Origin: Stomoxys calcitrans
Taxonomy: Eukaryota > Arthropoda > Insecta > Diptera > Muscidae
Assembly: GCF_963082655.1 (NCBI RefSeq)
Contig: NC_081554.1
Coordinates: forward strand, 192,478,206-192,542,205
Reading direction: 5' to 3'
Length of the DNA: 64,000 nucleotides
Part shown: piece after piece, positions 20,241-32,336 of the stretch
Layout: every line of letters begins with the position of its first letter
Position numbering within the stretch: position 1 is the stretch's first letter
Notes under the pieces: model-generated
Told to the model about the DNA's origin: nothing
The model's database searches: none
The model's input: only the letters and a program-made list of their open reading frames with translations
Program-made: the position numbers and the translations under genes

Positions 20241-21040
20241 AGCCCTTTGAATGCCACTCCTTAATATCAATCTGTGCTCGTTGTTTCATTTTGTGGTAGG
20301 TGTAACTCTGCCAAGCATTGGCAAAGTTTCAAGTATTCAAGTTGAAGTACGAGTGCATTTCAAAAGCTTTCTTTTGAATGGCACAAGTGTCTCACACTTT
20401 TAAGGTTGGCTGAATCCTGAAAACTGAACCAATGTATAGATAAAACATCCTTTTGATTGAGAAAGAGTGTTGGTGTGTTGCATGTGTGTGTGTGTGTGTA
20501 TATGTGTGTGAATATGAAAAAAGGTTTATTTTTAAGTGGATTTTCTTCAATTGATTGATTATAAATGAAGTGGCTGCGCTAGAGTGTTTTTGGCAATATC
20601 CTTTTGCTTGGATAAAGAAACAAACGTCAGCAAAATGGCTGTAATTAATTTAATTTGTACTTCGTTTAGTTTTTCGTTTTGCACACTTTAATTAAAGAAT
20701 GTTTTGCAGCTATTAAATAATCAGAAGTTTAGGGTTTAAACAGGAATTTATAATAACTTATATGTAAGCACTTGTTAAGGGAACTAGGAAACATTTTGAA
20801 TTTAAATTTAAAACTCATACAAGAGAGATACATTTTTGTTGGTCAATTATTTGATAACATGAGGTCAATTTTTCATGGCAATCCAATGTTTTGGCTTAAA
20901 TTTTATTTAAAACTTTTCTTTTGGTTTCAGTTTATTATTTATAACCTACACCACCTTTGCGGTACAGGGTGCATTTGTTTTTAACACCTAGAAGGAAGAG
21001 AGCTAGACCCATTGGTAAGAATACCGATCAACTTAGAATC
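20241..21040. other. unique DNA with (GT)n microsatellite
   Basis: A (GT)n tract lies at 20482-20513. The 70-codon plus frame at 20772-20984 is hydrophobic and unrecognised. Nothing else is supported. Confidence 0.5.
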
Positions 21041-21665
21041 ACCTTCTGATTCGAGTTATTTTGTGTACACCGTTCAAGTTTCGTCAAGAGATAAAGCCTT
21101 CTGAAATTTGAAAAAATTGGTTCGTATGATCCGATGTCCTGATTTCACTTCTTGAGCTAATGGAAGCCGCAATTGTGATTGGATTTGGCTGAAATTATGC
21201 GCAGAGTGTTTTTTATGACTCCCACAAATCGTCCAAAGTATGGTTGGGATCAATCTATAACCGTATATAGCTCTCATATTAAACGATTTCCGCATTTGAC
21301 TTCTTGAGTCTCTAGAAGTCGCAACTGTTGTCCGATAGAGCTGAAATTTTGCACGTAGGCTTCCAACAATCGTCCCAAGTATGTATCGGTCTCTAGCCTG
21401 ATATAGGCCCCATATAAACCGATATCCCTATTTGATATCTTTATCGCGTAAGAGTCGCAATTGTTATCCGATTGCGCTGGAATTTTGCTTCTAGTATGTT
21501 ACGATTTTCAGATAGTAGCAAGTGCAGTCGCAATCGGTTTATAATTTCAGCTGTTATCTGATTTGGTAGGCATTTGTTATGTAAATTTTTTAGCAGAATC
21601 GAGGGTGGTGGGTTCCCCAGTTGGGCCCGGCACAACTTAACCAGTAAACGACTGATCCTCGATTC
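21041..21665 (+). mobile_element. H/P family fragment with P end
   Basis: Interior units (TTGAGCTAATGGAAGCCGCA, TAGCTCTCATATTAAACG, CTGATATAGGCCCCATATAAACCG) lead to GGTGGGTTCCCCAGTTGGGC and CCCGGCACAACTTAACC. The latter is a diverged P end in the H-to-P sense. Confidence 0.75.
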
Positions 21666-21935
21666 CTGGTCCGATTTTGATGAAATTTCATTTCATCATT
21701 TATTTTGTTGTAGTTATTTATTAAAAAAATTTTAAAAAATTTTAAAAAGAATTGTTAAATTTTTCCGAAAAAATTTAAAAAAACTCTTTTTTTTTCATAA
21801 GCCACTAAGACACATTTTCTTAATAATTTATGACCATTTAGCGAAGAGAAGTAGATTTCAATGACTTTGGAAAAAATCGCATCTGCTGTCAAAAGTACTA
21901 TGCTTATTGCCATACATATATTTTTTACACATTCC
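21666..21935. other. short AT-rich spacer
   Basis: TTTAAAAAATTTTAAAAAG tracts and no gene. Confidence 0.5.
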
Positions 21936-23241
21936 ACCATAGGATGGAGATATACTCATTTCGTGATTCTGTTTGTAACTCCTTGAAATATTCGTCTAAG
22001 ACCCCATAAAATATATATATTCATGATCGTCATGACATTTTAAGTCGATTTGACCATCTCCTTTTGTCTGTCCGTCCGTCTGTCGTTTGTCATATAATCT
22101 GATCTTGGATCTTGACTTTTTGAGCCATTAAAGGGCGTAATTTTTATCCGATTTGGCTGAAATTTACCGCGATGTGTTTTGACTTCCAACAACTGTACTA
22201 AATATGGTTTAAATCGGTCCATAACCTGATATAGCTGTCATAAAAACCGATCTGGGATCTTGACTACTTGAGCCTCAAGAGGGCGCAATTCTAATCCGAT
22301 TTGGCTGAAATTCTTTACAACTGATTTTCGCATGACCTTCAACATACGTGTCAAATATGGTCTGAAACGGTCTATAGCCTGATACAGCTCCACTATAAAC
22401 CGATCTTCCTATTTTACTTCTTGAGCCTCTAAAGGGCACAATTCTTTTTCGATGTGGCTGAAATTTTACACAATAATGACATATCTGCCATATAAACCGA
22501 TCTTGGGCCTTGACTTCTTGAGCATCTAGAGGCCACAAATCTTATCCGATTTGGCTGAGATTTTGAATGTGGTGTTTTGATATTATTTCCAAAAACTGTG
22601 CTTAGTATGGTTGAAATCGGTTCATAACCTGATATAGCTGCCACATTAACCTATCTTGGATCTTGACTTTTTGAGCTTCTAAAGGGCGCAATTATTATCC
22701 GAATTGGCTGAAATTGTTCATAAAGTGTTTTTTTTTTGTCTCGCAACAACTATGTTAAGTGTGGTCTAAATGGGTCCATAACCTGTTATAGCTGCCATAT
22801 AAACCGATCTGGGATCTTGACTTTCTAAGCCTCTTGAGGGCGCAATTTTTATCCGATATGGTTAAAATGTGTACAACAGCTTTTCCCACGACCGTCAATA
22901 TACGTATCAAATTTGGTCTGAATCGGTCTGTAGCATGATCGGTCTATAGCTTGATATAGCTCCCTTAAAAAACGATCTCCCGATTATCTTTCTTGAGCTC
23001 CTAAAGGGCGCAATTCTTATCCGAATTGGCTGAAATTTGAAACAACGACTTTTTCTATGGTCTTCAACATTCAATTCAATTATGATCCGAATCGGACCAT
23101 AACATGATATAGCCCCAATAGCAAAGCATTTAATATCCATTATTCTTTATTTGCCTAATATGAGGTTCTGGGCAAAGAACTCCACAAATGCGATCCATGG
23201 TGGAGGGTATATAAAATTCGGCCCGGCACGCTTTTACTTGT
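21936..23241 (+). mobile_element. H/P family, complete copy (H end first)
   Basis: H end TCCACCATAGGATGGAGATA at 21936, TTCTGTTTGTAACTCC, a short GTCY tract (GTCTGTCCGTCCGTCTGTCG) at 22065-22084, then interior units with core positions 22232, 22385, 22635 and 22789. It ends GGTGGAGGGTATATAAAATT and a P end (TTCGGCCCGGC) at about 23219. The segment 23100-23140 (CATAACATGATATAGCCCCA then ATAGCAAAGC) is the intact counterpart of the site where the fold-back mariner inserted at 50720. Confidence 0.85.
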
Positions 23242-23249
23242 TTAATTTG

Positions 23250-23512
23250 GCCCAGATCGGTCCAGATTATATGACTGCCATCTCCATCGATCCCTCGAGT
23301 AAAAGTTTTGGCCCCATATAAGGCGCATTTATAATCTGATTGCGCTGAAATTTGACACAGTTACTTATGTTAGGCTTTTCGACATCCGTATCCTATATAG
23401 TTCACATCGGTCTATATTTGAATATAGCTGCAAAACAGACAAAATTTTGTTTTGCTTTGATGCTGGGTTCCCATGTTCGTCCCGGCCGAACTTAGCAAGT
23501 TTTTACTTGTTC
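23250..23512 (+). mobile_element. H/P family, truncated P-end copy
   Basis: One and a half interior units (GATCGGTCCAGATTATATGAC, GAATATAGCTGCAAAACAGAC), then TTCGTCCCGGCCGAACTTAGC and AAGTTTTTACTTGTT. It lies head to tail behind the preceding copy. Confidence 0.75.
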
Positions 23513-23552
23513 CCATTTACATGTTCACAATTTTGGCTATAAGTCTTTTCTT

Positions 23553-23620
23553 TTATTATACCCACCACCAAAGTCATTTCGTCTGCAACACATTGAAATA
23601 TCCATTTCCAACCCTACAAA

Positions 23621-23658
<38 letters not shown>

Positions 23659-24222
23659 CTAAGACAATCTAACGATGTCCGTCCATCTGTCTTTGTAATC
23701 ACACTACGGCCGATTTCGATGAAAATTAAAAAACTGAGTTATTTTAAGCTTGCCGTTATTCGATCAGAATATGATTCAAATTGGACCTTATTTAGAGATA
23801 ACTGCCAAATAGACCGATTTTCCGATTTAGGGTCTTAAGCCCATAACTACTGCATTTATTAACCGATTTCGCCGAAATTGCGAACGGTGATTTGTATTAA
23901 GCTGCCTGACATTCAAATTGAAACTGGTCCAGTTCGGACCATATTTTGGCCTTGAGCCCATAAAAGTCCATTTAAATAACCGATTGCCCTGAAATTCGAA
24001 AAATTGAAGTCTTTCGTCATCCGACCAAAATATGTTCCATATTGGACTATATTCAGATATAGTTGCCATATAAACCGATATTTCAAGTTAAGGGGTTCAA
24101 AAGCAATAAAAATCGGATTTATTGCTCGATTTTGCTAAAACTATCACTTGTGTAAAAGTTTTTGGCACCTGAAACAAGAATGGTCCCGAAGATATTTGGT
24201 TATATCCATGGATATTTTAGTA
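23553..24222 (+). mobile_element. H/P family copy with (TA)n tract
   Basis: H end ATTATACCCACCACCAAAG, TCTGCAACACATTGAAATATCC, a pure (TA)n at 23622-23657, a short GTCCGTCCATCTGTC, then interior units (AGATAACTGCCAAATAGACCG; AGATATAGTTGCCATATAAACC). It is truncated by the SINE at 24223. Confidence 0.8.
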
Positions 24223-24507
24223 CAATTGCGAATTAGCCCATGAACATTCCATTAAGGAACAGGGGCAAACTTCTCACATACCACTGAGTGCTGTCCGATT
24301 CAAGTATAAGCTCAATGATAAGGGTCTCCTTTTTAAAGCCTAGACCGAACGGCGTGTCGCGGTGTTACACCTCATTGGGGAGAAGTTTCACATGGCTGCC
24401 ATACCAGATGGTATAGTGCTTCACAAATATTGCCAGCATTAGGAGGGAGTAACCACCGCTGAAATTTTTTTTAGATTGTCTTGCCAAGATTCCAGCTACG
24501 GTGGCCT
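24223..24507 (-). mobile_element. tRNA-derived SINE with deleted promoter region
   Basis: Reversed copy: CCCATGAACATTCCATTAAG, GGGGCAAACTTCTCACATA, CCAGCATTAGGAGGGAGTAA, then CAAGATTCCAG jumps straight to CTACGGTGGCC. About 50-60 bp holding most of the B box to A box interval is missing. It could not be transcribed from its own promoter. Confidence 0.85.
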
Positions 24508-24519
24508 ATGAGCTCTATC

Positions 24520-24790
24520 TTAAAAAAAGAATCACGCCGATCGGCCCATAAATGGCTGTTTGGCAGAAATTAAAGGGAGCTGACCTACTTACAGTCTCTG
24601 AAACTACTAGGTTTACTAATTTTTGCATTCTCATTGGAAATCTCCTCAACATTGACTATGTTAAGTTTTTTGTTCATATCTCTATCCGTTCAAAAAGTTC
24701 CAGATATATTTCCAAGATTTTTCGATTTACCGACACTGTGTGGTGGTGGGTAGCCAAAGATCGACCCGGCCCAACTTAACCCATTAACGA
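24520..24790 (+). mobile_element. H/P-like remnant with P end
   Basis: Ends GTGGTGGTGGGTAGCC, AAAGATCGACCCGGCCCAACTTAACCC (only the CCCGGCC core is diagnostic). The body is heavily diverged. The 75-codon frame here has no meaning. Confidence 0.5.
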
Positions 24791-25315
24791 CTGGTTGTAC
24801 GATTTTGTTGGAATTTCATATATTCATTGTTCAGAGCATTTATTTTGACGTAGTTATTTTTTTTAAACAAAAATGTTAAAAAAAATTAAATTTATTTTTT
24901 AATATAGAAACTATCAAATTCAACTATACTCTAAAAACGGTTTCCAGAACTCGTAAGAATTTTGAGAAATTTTTTTTTTTTTTTTTTTTTTTGGATACAA
25001 AAACTGCCAACTTGCGACAAGCCCCAAAACATGACTTTATATGACAGGAAAATTTTTTATATGAATAATACCTATAGGACGAATAATGCAGCTGGATTAT
25101 CAACACAAACTTGGGAGATGTGGAAGATAGGCGGTATCTAGAAGATATGCCAAATATGTAGCCTGTTATCTATCTTCTATCTTCGCAGCTGTGCCATCAA
25201 GGTTGCGCTAGGGTAAGGCACATGAATGATAGTTTAATTCTGCTTATAAAGGATGAGGATTAAGGTCTCATACTAGCATGGCATGGTTTTAAAGTAATGT
25301 GTTCATCTAATATTT
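24791..25315. other. AT-rich spacer
   Basis: Contains a run of about 23 T at 24970-24992 and AT-rich filler. Nothing gene-like. Confidence 0.55.
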
Positions 25316-26542
25316 TTATTCCCTTCACCATAGGATGGGGGTATACTAATTTTGTCACTCTGTTTGTAACACCTCGAAATATGCATCTGAGATGCCACAA
25401 AGTATATATATTCTTGATCTTCATATCATTCTAAGTCGATCTAGCCATGTCCGTAAAAGGGCCAAATAGGTCCATGTTTTGATATAGCTGTCATATAAAC
25501 CGATCTTGGGTCTTGATTTCCTTATAATCTGGAAGGCGCAATTCTCGTCCGATTTGACTGAAATTTTGCACGTGGTGTTTAAATGTAATTTCCAACAACA
25601 AGTATGGTTCAAATCGGTCGATGTTTTGATATAGTTGCCATATAAACCGATATTGGGTCTTGATTTCTTGAGCCTCTAGAGGGCGCAATTCTCGTCCGAT
25701 TTGACTAAAATTTTGCACCTGGTGTTTCGGTATCACTTCCAACAACTGTGCTAAGTATGGCGTTAATCGGTCCATAACCTGATATAGCTGCCATATAAAC
25801 TGATCTGGAATCTTGACTTCTTCAGCTATAAGAGAACGCAAGTCTTATCCGATTTGGCTGTAATTTTGCACTTGGTGTTTTGATATCACTTTTAACAACT
25901 GTGCTAAGTACGATTCAAATCGGTTCATAATCTGGTATAGCTGCCTTATAAACCGATCTGGGATCTTGACTTCTTGAGCCGCTAGAGGGCGCAATTCTCA
26001 CCCGATTTGGCTGACATTTTGCATGAGTTGTTTTGTAACGACTTTCAATAACTTTGCTAAGTATGGCGCAAATTAGTACTTAACCTGATATAGCTGCCTT
26101 ATAAACCGATCTGGGATCGTGACTTCTTGAGCCTCTAGAGGGCGCATTTCTCATTAGATTTGGCACAAATTTTGTACAACGGCTTCTCTCATGACCTTCA
26201 ACGTTCGTGTCTAATATTATCTGAATCGATTTGTAACTTGATACAGCTCCCGTATGAACCAATCTCCCGATTTTGCTTTTTAAGCCCCTCAAGGCGCAAT
26301 TCTTATCCGAATGGACTGAAATATCCAAAATACAATAACTTCTACAATGTTCAGTATTCAATTCATTTATGGTCCGAATCGGACTATAACTGATATAGCT
26401 CCAATAGCATAACAGTTCATATTAAATATTCTTTGTTTGCCTAAAAAGAGTTACCGCGCAAAGAACTCGACAAATGTGATCTATGTTGGAGGGTATAAAG
26501 GATTAGGCCCGGCCGAACTTAGCACGCTCTTACTCGTTCCTT
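25316..26542 (+). mobile_element. H/P family, complete copy with exact 153-bp array
   Basis: The H end TTCACCATAGGATGGGGGTATA starts near 25324, then ATATATATTCTTGATC and a residual GTCCG. The TAGCTG core falls at 25485, 25632, 25785, 25938, 26091 and 26244: spacings 147, then 153 four times. The copy ends TGGAGGGTATAAAGG and the P end (GGCCCGGCCGAACTTAGC) at about 26504-26525, with CACGCTCTTACTCG after it. Repeated 'proteins' read from its minus strand are artefacts. Confidence 0.88.
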
Positions 26543-27755
26543 TATTTAAATATTCCACATTTAAGTACAATTGTCCACCATTGCCAAATAATGAAGTGTA
26601 TCAAGACTGTTTCAACTTACATCACTGTTTTAATATATTTACAAATTTATCAACATTCAAATATATGAGATTTTTGTGCACCCATTTATACTCAAATAGG
26701 CTATAACGGTAAACCCAAATGCAAAACCTCAATGAGAGTGGCAACGACAAAATGTATAGTTTAGCAAAAGCCTAACAATGTCACCGACATTTTTAATATT
26801 GTAATCGTAATACCTCAACTCAATCACATACGAATGTTAACGCATACAAACGCAGTCAAATATGCCGCCACACAAATCGTTGGAGGTTATGTTCACACAC
26901 AGGTACAACATAACAGCCAAACAATGGTGAGAAGGCTTGTAAATGTCGTGATGATGATGACGATGATGACGACTACAGTGATGATAAGCACGACGACAAT
27001 GGCAATGGTGATGACAATAACAGCTACAATGAGTTCATGATAATGTGATTTTTGACAGTTAGTGCGTGTCGACACATTTACCTCTAATATACACCACCAA
27101 CACACATACAAATACACCAATCCCTCTGCCAATGAGTTCTGAGCATGGGTGGCTCATTGCTAAAGCAAGGTGAGCGAATTTATTTGAGAAAGCTCGCCGA
27201 GCAAAATAAAAGGGAGCACACATATAACAAGCATTGTACGTGCCTGAATGTGTGTAATGAGTGTGTGTGTGTGAGAAATGAAATGCTTAAATGCGACTGT
27301 GGCACGAATGTTTTGGATGATAAACATTTATGATTTCCTTTAAGGATTATTTCCTTTTTGTGCACGTCTTTTCTCTTTTTTTCTACAGCTCCCCCTTATA
27401 TACAGTGCTGGCACTGGAGCAGCTTTGAAGATGTTTTAAGGATTAGAAATCAATTTTCTTTGGGTTTGATTTCTTGTGTGTGAATGTGATAAGCATTTAT
27501 GTGTCCCTTTTGTTGGTAGTTAGATATGAAAGATGTAACATGGCAAATGAAGATAAGGTAAAATATGATTATGAGGTAATAGGCAATTTAAATTGTTGAT
27601 ATTTTCTAGGAATTGGGGAAATTAAAAACTTAATCAAACCATTATTGAGAAGAATAACAAAAATATTTGAGGATTAGAGCAAACCAAAAATAACAATCCC
27701 ATGGCAGCCGGTTGTATACTAGATCGACCCGATAGAGTCCATCCTCGGCAAGTGT
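26543..27755. other. unique DNA with GAY-type triplet repeat
   Basis: GATGATGATGACGATGATG-type imperfect triplets at 26950-27035. (GT)n-like patch at 27250-27280. A 77-79 codon frame on each strand over the triplets is low complexity. No gene supported. Confidence 0.5.
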
Positions 27756-28056
27756 TGCAAATTTGCCTATGTATAATCCATTAACGAGTAAGGGGCAAAC
27801 TTCTCACATACCAATGAGTGCTGTCCGATTCAAGTTTAAACAGGGGCCTCCTTTTTATAGCCGAGTCTGAACGGCGTGCCGCACTGCGACACCTCTTTGG
27901 GGAGAAATTTTTACATGGCAAGGTACTTCACAAATGTCGCCAGCATTAGCAGGGGATAACCACGGCTGAAATTTTTTTCTGGATGTTCTCGCCAGGATTC
28001 GAATAAGAGTTTAGCGCCATAGACGGACTTGCCAACCTCTGCCTTACGGTGGTCCC
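27756..28056 (-). mobile_element. tRNA-derived SINE, near full length
   Basis: Reversed: TTGCCTATGTATAATCC, GGGGCAAACTTCTCACATA, GGCGTGCCGCACTGCGACAC, CTCGCCAGGATTCGAATAAG (B box GGATTCGAA complement partly intact), CGGACTTGCCAACCTCTG, and GGTGGTCCC at the head end. Confidence 0.85.
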
Positions 28057-28370
28057 AGTATATGTGTTCGTCCTTTTTCATCATGGGAGAGGCACATCCC
28101 GGAGTGCTTTCTCCTCTCGTTTGTGGTCCGTGCCAGGATTGAAAAGAACCCCGAACCCTGGTTCTATTCGGTTTGCCAGGACCGCCTCCATCATTGGTCG
28201 GTGTCGGTGAGGTGTATCCGGTAGTTGGAGTGGCTGCATTTCCGACCTTGCTCTGACCTTACGTCAATACGGCAGTATAGTCGCACTGAATATGTTGCAA
28301 TGTGTAGTGAAACATAGATAGCAATGGGTCACAAGCGTCGTGGGCATCACAAGGGTAATCAGCGTCGAAA
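28057..28370. other. unassigned GC-richer segment
   Basis: Starts at the SINE head and continues with CATGGGAGAGGCACATCC, GGACCGCCTCCATCATTGG and so on. It is richer in GC and CpG than neighbours and partly open in several frames, but no translation is recognised. Possibly a retroelement 5' region. Confidence 0.3.
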
Positions 28371-29106
28371 ATTCGGTTAATGTTTGGATATAGCTCCCGT
28401 ATAAACCAATCTCCGAGTTGATTTCTTGTGCTCCTACGGTTCGAAATTATTATCCAAATTGGCTAAATTTTTGCACCCTAACTTCTCCTATGACCGCCAC
28501 GTCAAATATGGTTCAAATCGGTCCATAATTGGATATAGTTCCCATATAAACCAATACACAGATTATACTTCTTGAGCCCATACTCAGCGAAATTCTTTTC
28601 CAATGTGGCTGAGATTTGTCACGATAATTTCTGCTATTGCTTTTAACATCCAAGCCAATTATGACCTGAATCGATCCATATCTTTATATAGCTCCCATAT
28701 CAATGGCTCGATTTGAGTTTTTGAGCCCCTTAAAGCATCAATCGAGAGATAGCGGCAAACTTCATTATAGTGCAACATTTCATCCAAATCGGATAAAAAT
28801 TGCGTCATCTAGGTGCTCAAGGAGTATAATCTTAGGATCAGTTTATAAGGGGGCTATAAAAGGTTATGAACCGATTTAGATTATATTTGCCAAAGTTCTT
28901 AGAAATCAAAACCAACCAACATTTCAGTCAAATCCCCTAATAATTGCGCCCTCTAGCGGCTCAAGAAGTCAAAATATGATATTTGTTTATGTGGGAGCTA
29001 TATCAGGTTATAGACCGATTTAGCCTTACTCGACGTGGATACTGGTGGTCATAGGATAAGTCAGTTTGGAAAATTTCAGACAAATCGAAATATAATTGCG
29101 CCCGGT
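28371..29106 (-). mobile_element. H/P family copy, left part interrupted by a LINE
   Basis: Interior units with TATAGCTCCCGTATAAACC, GGCTGAGATTTGTCAC and others. It switches sense near 28770 (GTGCAACATTTCATCC, AGGTTATGAACCGATTT). The last unit is cut in mid-sequence (AATATAATTGCGCCC) by the jockey-like fragment at 29107. Confidence 0.7.
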
Positions 29107-29912
29107 AGGAGCTCATGAAATCGAACAAAGAGGCTTGAGGGACTCGTTGGAGATTTTCTGGACTGGACAGCACAACACAACAACTGCTTTGAACAACATC
29201 ACCGCACACATTTTCCCTGGGTTCAATCAGCCCACGCCATGTGATAGGATAATCATCTTGGCACTGGGCCTATCGAAAGCATTCGACACAGTCAGCCTTG
29301 CCCAACTATTTGAGGACATTGGCAACATGTCCCACCACACAGGCATGAAGCGCTGGGTCGCGAATTATCTGTTTGGTCGCCAGTCATTTGTGGAATTTTG
29401 GGATTGGAAATCGAAACACCGTAGAGTGAAATAGGGAGTTAACCAAGGTAAGGTGATATCTCATGGTTAAATCTCTACCTATCCTCCATTCCACCCCTTC
29501 CAGACGGCATAGAGATCTTAGCAAATGAGGGCGATTGTACGATCGTCAGGCTCCGCACCCATTGATGACATCTTCAACAGTTTAAACGTCTTCCTCAACG
29601 AACTTCTCTCTTTAGAGCGCAAAACAGGCCGATTACTGGCTTAGGTGTATGTCCATAGTAGCATGGGGCAAATTAATACCCGCACCCACTTTTCGCTGCA
29701 AGAGATCTGAAGATATCTGTGACTAAATCTACAGCCACATTGTTCACTAAATACATACATGAGGTGGGAAAGGACCTGAATGTCATAATCGACGGAGAAA
29801 CATTTCCGACCATCATGTGTTAGAAAATACGTGGTGTCACATTTGAGAGCTCTTACATATTCTCCTCACATGCCCCTGCAATTTGTGATAGGGTCAGAAA
29901 TAGAATCAAGTA
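29107..29912 (+). pseudogene. jockey-like LINE reverse transcriptase fragment
   Basis: The plus frame reads HNTTTALNNITAHI, then ILALGLSKAFDTV (palm motif with the first catalytic Asp in SKAFDTV), then MKRWVANYLFGRQSFVEF. It then breaks at an in-frame stop just before the expected QGVPQG motif at about 29430-29450. Further diverged blocks follow: an ADD-equivalent reading GDCTIV near 29530, and a late GVTFESS block near 29830. This order matches jockey/CR1-type RTs. Both ends are truncated and several stops are present. The fragment sits inside an H/P copy. Confidence 0.75.
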
Positions 29913-30650
29913 AAAGGTAAAAGTCGTCCGAGCCGAATTTTGGATACCCACCACCATGGATTGTGCCAAAATATGGGAGCTATATCTGGTTATAGGCCGA
30001 TTCGGACCGTACTAAGTTGTTGAAAGTCATAACAGAACACTATGTTCAAAATTTAAGCCAAATCGAATAAAAACGGCGCCTTCCAGGGGCTCAAAAATTC
30101 AAATCGGCAGATTGGTTTATATGGGAGCTATATCAGGTTATAGACCTATTTAAACCGTACTTGGCACAGTAGTTGCAAGACATAACAAAACACTATATGC
30201 AAATTTTCAGTCAAATCGGATGGAAATTGTGGCTTCCAGGGGCTCAAGAAGTAAAATCGGGAGTTCGGATTATATAGGAGCTATCTCCGATACTCCTGAC
30301 CCAGTCGAGTCAGATTCCTCTGATTATACTCCAACTTAGTCGCAAGGTTCCTGGATCTGAATATTCAACAGAACCAAGCAGACGAAATATAGAACACAAC
30401 ACACTGCTACAACATCAACAAGTAAGGGAAGACAAAAGTCGGGCGGAGCCAACTTTATAAAACCCTATACCATCGGGGGTTTTTACGACCTGTATACCAC
30501 CGAGGCTACTTACGACCTGTACCTTGATCACAAGAATACATGGACAGACAGACGGACATAGCTAAATCGAATCATTGCAAACAAATGCACAAAGTTATAA
30601 TACCCTGTACCACAGTGGCGGTGTAGCGTATACAAATGTTAACAAGTATA
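29913..30650 (-). mobile_element. H/P family copies, P end and diverged H end
   Basis: CGTCCGAGCCGAATTTTGG is a P end at about 29935, then GGGAGCTATATCTGG and GGGGCTCAAAAATTC units. At 30430 a second, more diverged copy begins (GTCGGGCGGAGCC) and ends with CAGACAGACGGACATAGC and AATACCCTGTACCACAG. Confidence 0.65.
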
Positions 30651-32330
30651 ACCTTACTCGCAACAGATCTATACCTACATCAATGAGATGATTTGTGCAC
30701 AATTTCTAGTGGCTGGCCGTACTCTGTTAATGCTGGAGGGTTCAAAAAAAAAAACTTTAAATTTAATTTTTCTTTAAAAAATTCCATAACCACATCATTT
30801 TAAACCCCATTCACTAACTGCCTCCAACAAGCTGATCTTTTTTACTCTCTCTGGCCCCCTTTTGCTATGTAATGGAATTTTATCATTCACTGGAGTACAT
30901 TTTTTAACACTCGGCCACATATTTTAGTCCGTGGGCCAAAGTGAACTGAGACAAGTGAACAGGAAAAATTCGCACTATGAACTTTATTATGCTTAAACCG
31001 CAAATATGGTTGGGTTTTGCAGTTCACTGGAGTTGCTGTGCCAAAGGCGGTGTTGGTGTTGGTCATGGCACTGCTATGTCTACTTGCGACTGTCACTATG
31101 GCCAAACTATTGAGTGGGGTCGTTTTTTTCTTTGTAAGGCCAACAAGCAACTGAACAACATTCTAGCGCCATAAAGTATGCATGTTGTTGGCATAATTAT
31201 TGTCGTTTACATAATAGTTAGTTGCCAATGGCGGGCCATTGTTTGTAGTTGAAGCTGTGTAGTTTGTGTCAGGGCCTATTGGCTATGGCCGCAACAGCTG
31301 CTGCTCTTGTCGCTGTTGCAACATGGCCAACAGCGGCGCTAACAACGCCTTTGGATAGACTTGATGATGGTGTGTTGGTTGTCATTGTTTGTCCAGTATC
31401 TGGTTGTAACATTTTAGTGGTTTTTGATGGGTCTCTGGAACTCCACGAGGACCTATAGCAACAATTTTGCTCATTTTTTTGTCCCTCATGTGGTCTTTGC
31501 TGTATACACTCTTGTCGAGCAGCATAACATCAATTGGATGAGTCAGCACAAGCGGCAAAAAGTGTTTGCCGCCTATTTGTATGCAACACTTCCGTGTGCG
31601 ATTGCATGCCCTGCAAAAAATTTAAAGAGAGATATATATATACGACTGTGCACAAAAAAAAACATCATCATCAACATTCAGAGGGTTTTTTGTATGAGAT
31701 CAGATACAGCCTTTGTTCTTAGGCCCATGATAGCAAAAATGCTGGTTAAATGTTTTCCAACAATGCTATGCTGTCGAAAAATTACCATATAAATAGTTGA
31801 ATAGTTCAATCAAAAACCAATATGGAAATTAGCAAAAGATAAAATGAAAAGAAAATAAATTAAAATAACAAATACTGCAGAGAAATTTATCTCTATTCAA
31901 AGTGTTATATGACTATATCAATAATATTGTTTTTGCTACTGATGCGGATTTTATATAGAATTTCGAATATAAAAGTCCTTTTTTATTCAAAAAAAAAAAA
32001 AAAAAAATAATAATAATCAAATTGTAATAAAATTTTGTTCACAAAAAAAAAAAAAAAAAAAAAAATCAGCAACATTATTTGTGGAAAAAATGTTTACAAG
32101 AACATGTTAACAAGAACATCGGAAAAAAATTTAAGTGATCATTATTCCTGACTTTTGTCAGATCTTCTGCCACGTTAACTTTTATTACTAAGTAGTATTG
32201 CTTAGCGGCATACCTTTTGAAATTGGCTGTCAAAAATTTAATCGGTTATTTCTATTTGATTTGAGAAAAGTATCTTTGGTCTCCTTAGGGAAACCAAAAA
32301 ATATCGTTCCAATTTCTTCTATAAAAGAAT
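30651..32330. other. unique DNA with two poly(A) tracts
   Basis: Poly(A) runs of about 19 and 24 at 31988-32007 and 32044-32066. Several apparent frames at 31249-31792 open at TTG or lack domain similarity. The alanine-rich 31249 frame begins at TTG, so its signal-peptide look is not evidence of a gene. Confidence 0.5.
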
Positions 32331-32336
32331 CTGAAT

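Noticed and set aside
26834..27132. Acidic or valine-rich protein from the GAY region
   Set aside because: Produced by imperfect triplet repeats on either strand.
31249..31458. Short secreted protein with an apparent signal peptide
   Set aside because: The frame opens at TTG, not ATG, and the alanine stretch comes from GCT/GCA/GCN-rich DNA. No promoter, splice site or similarity.
31988..32066. Poly(A) tails of two processed pseudogenes
   Set aside because: No recognisable gene or SINE body precedes either tract and no target duplications are visible. Kept only as homopolymer runs.
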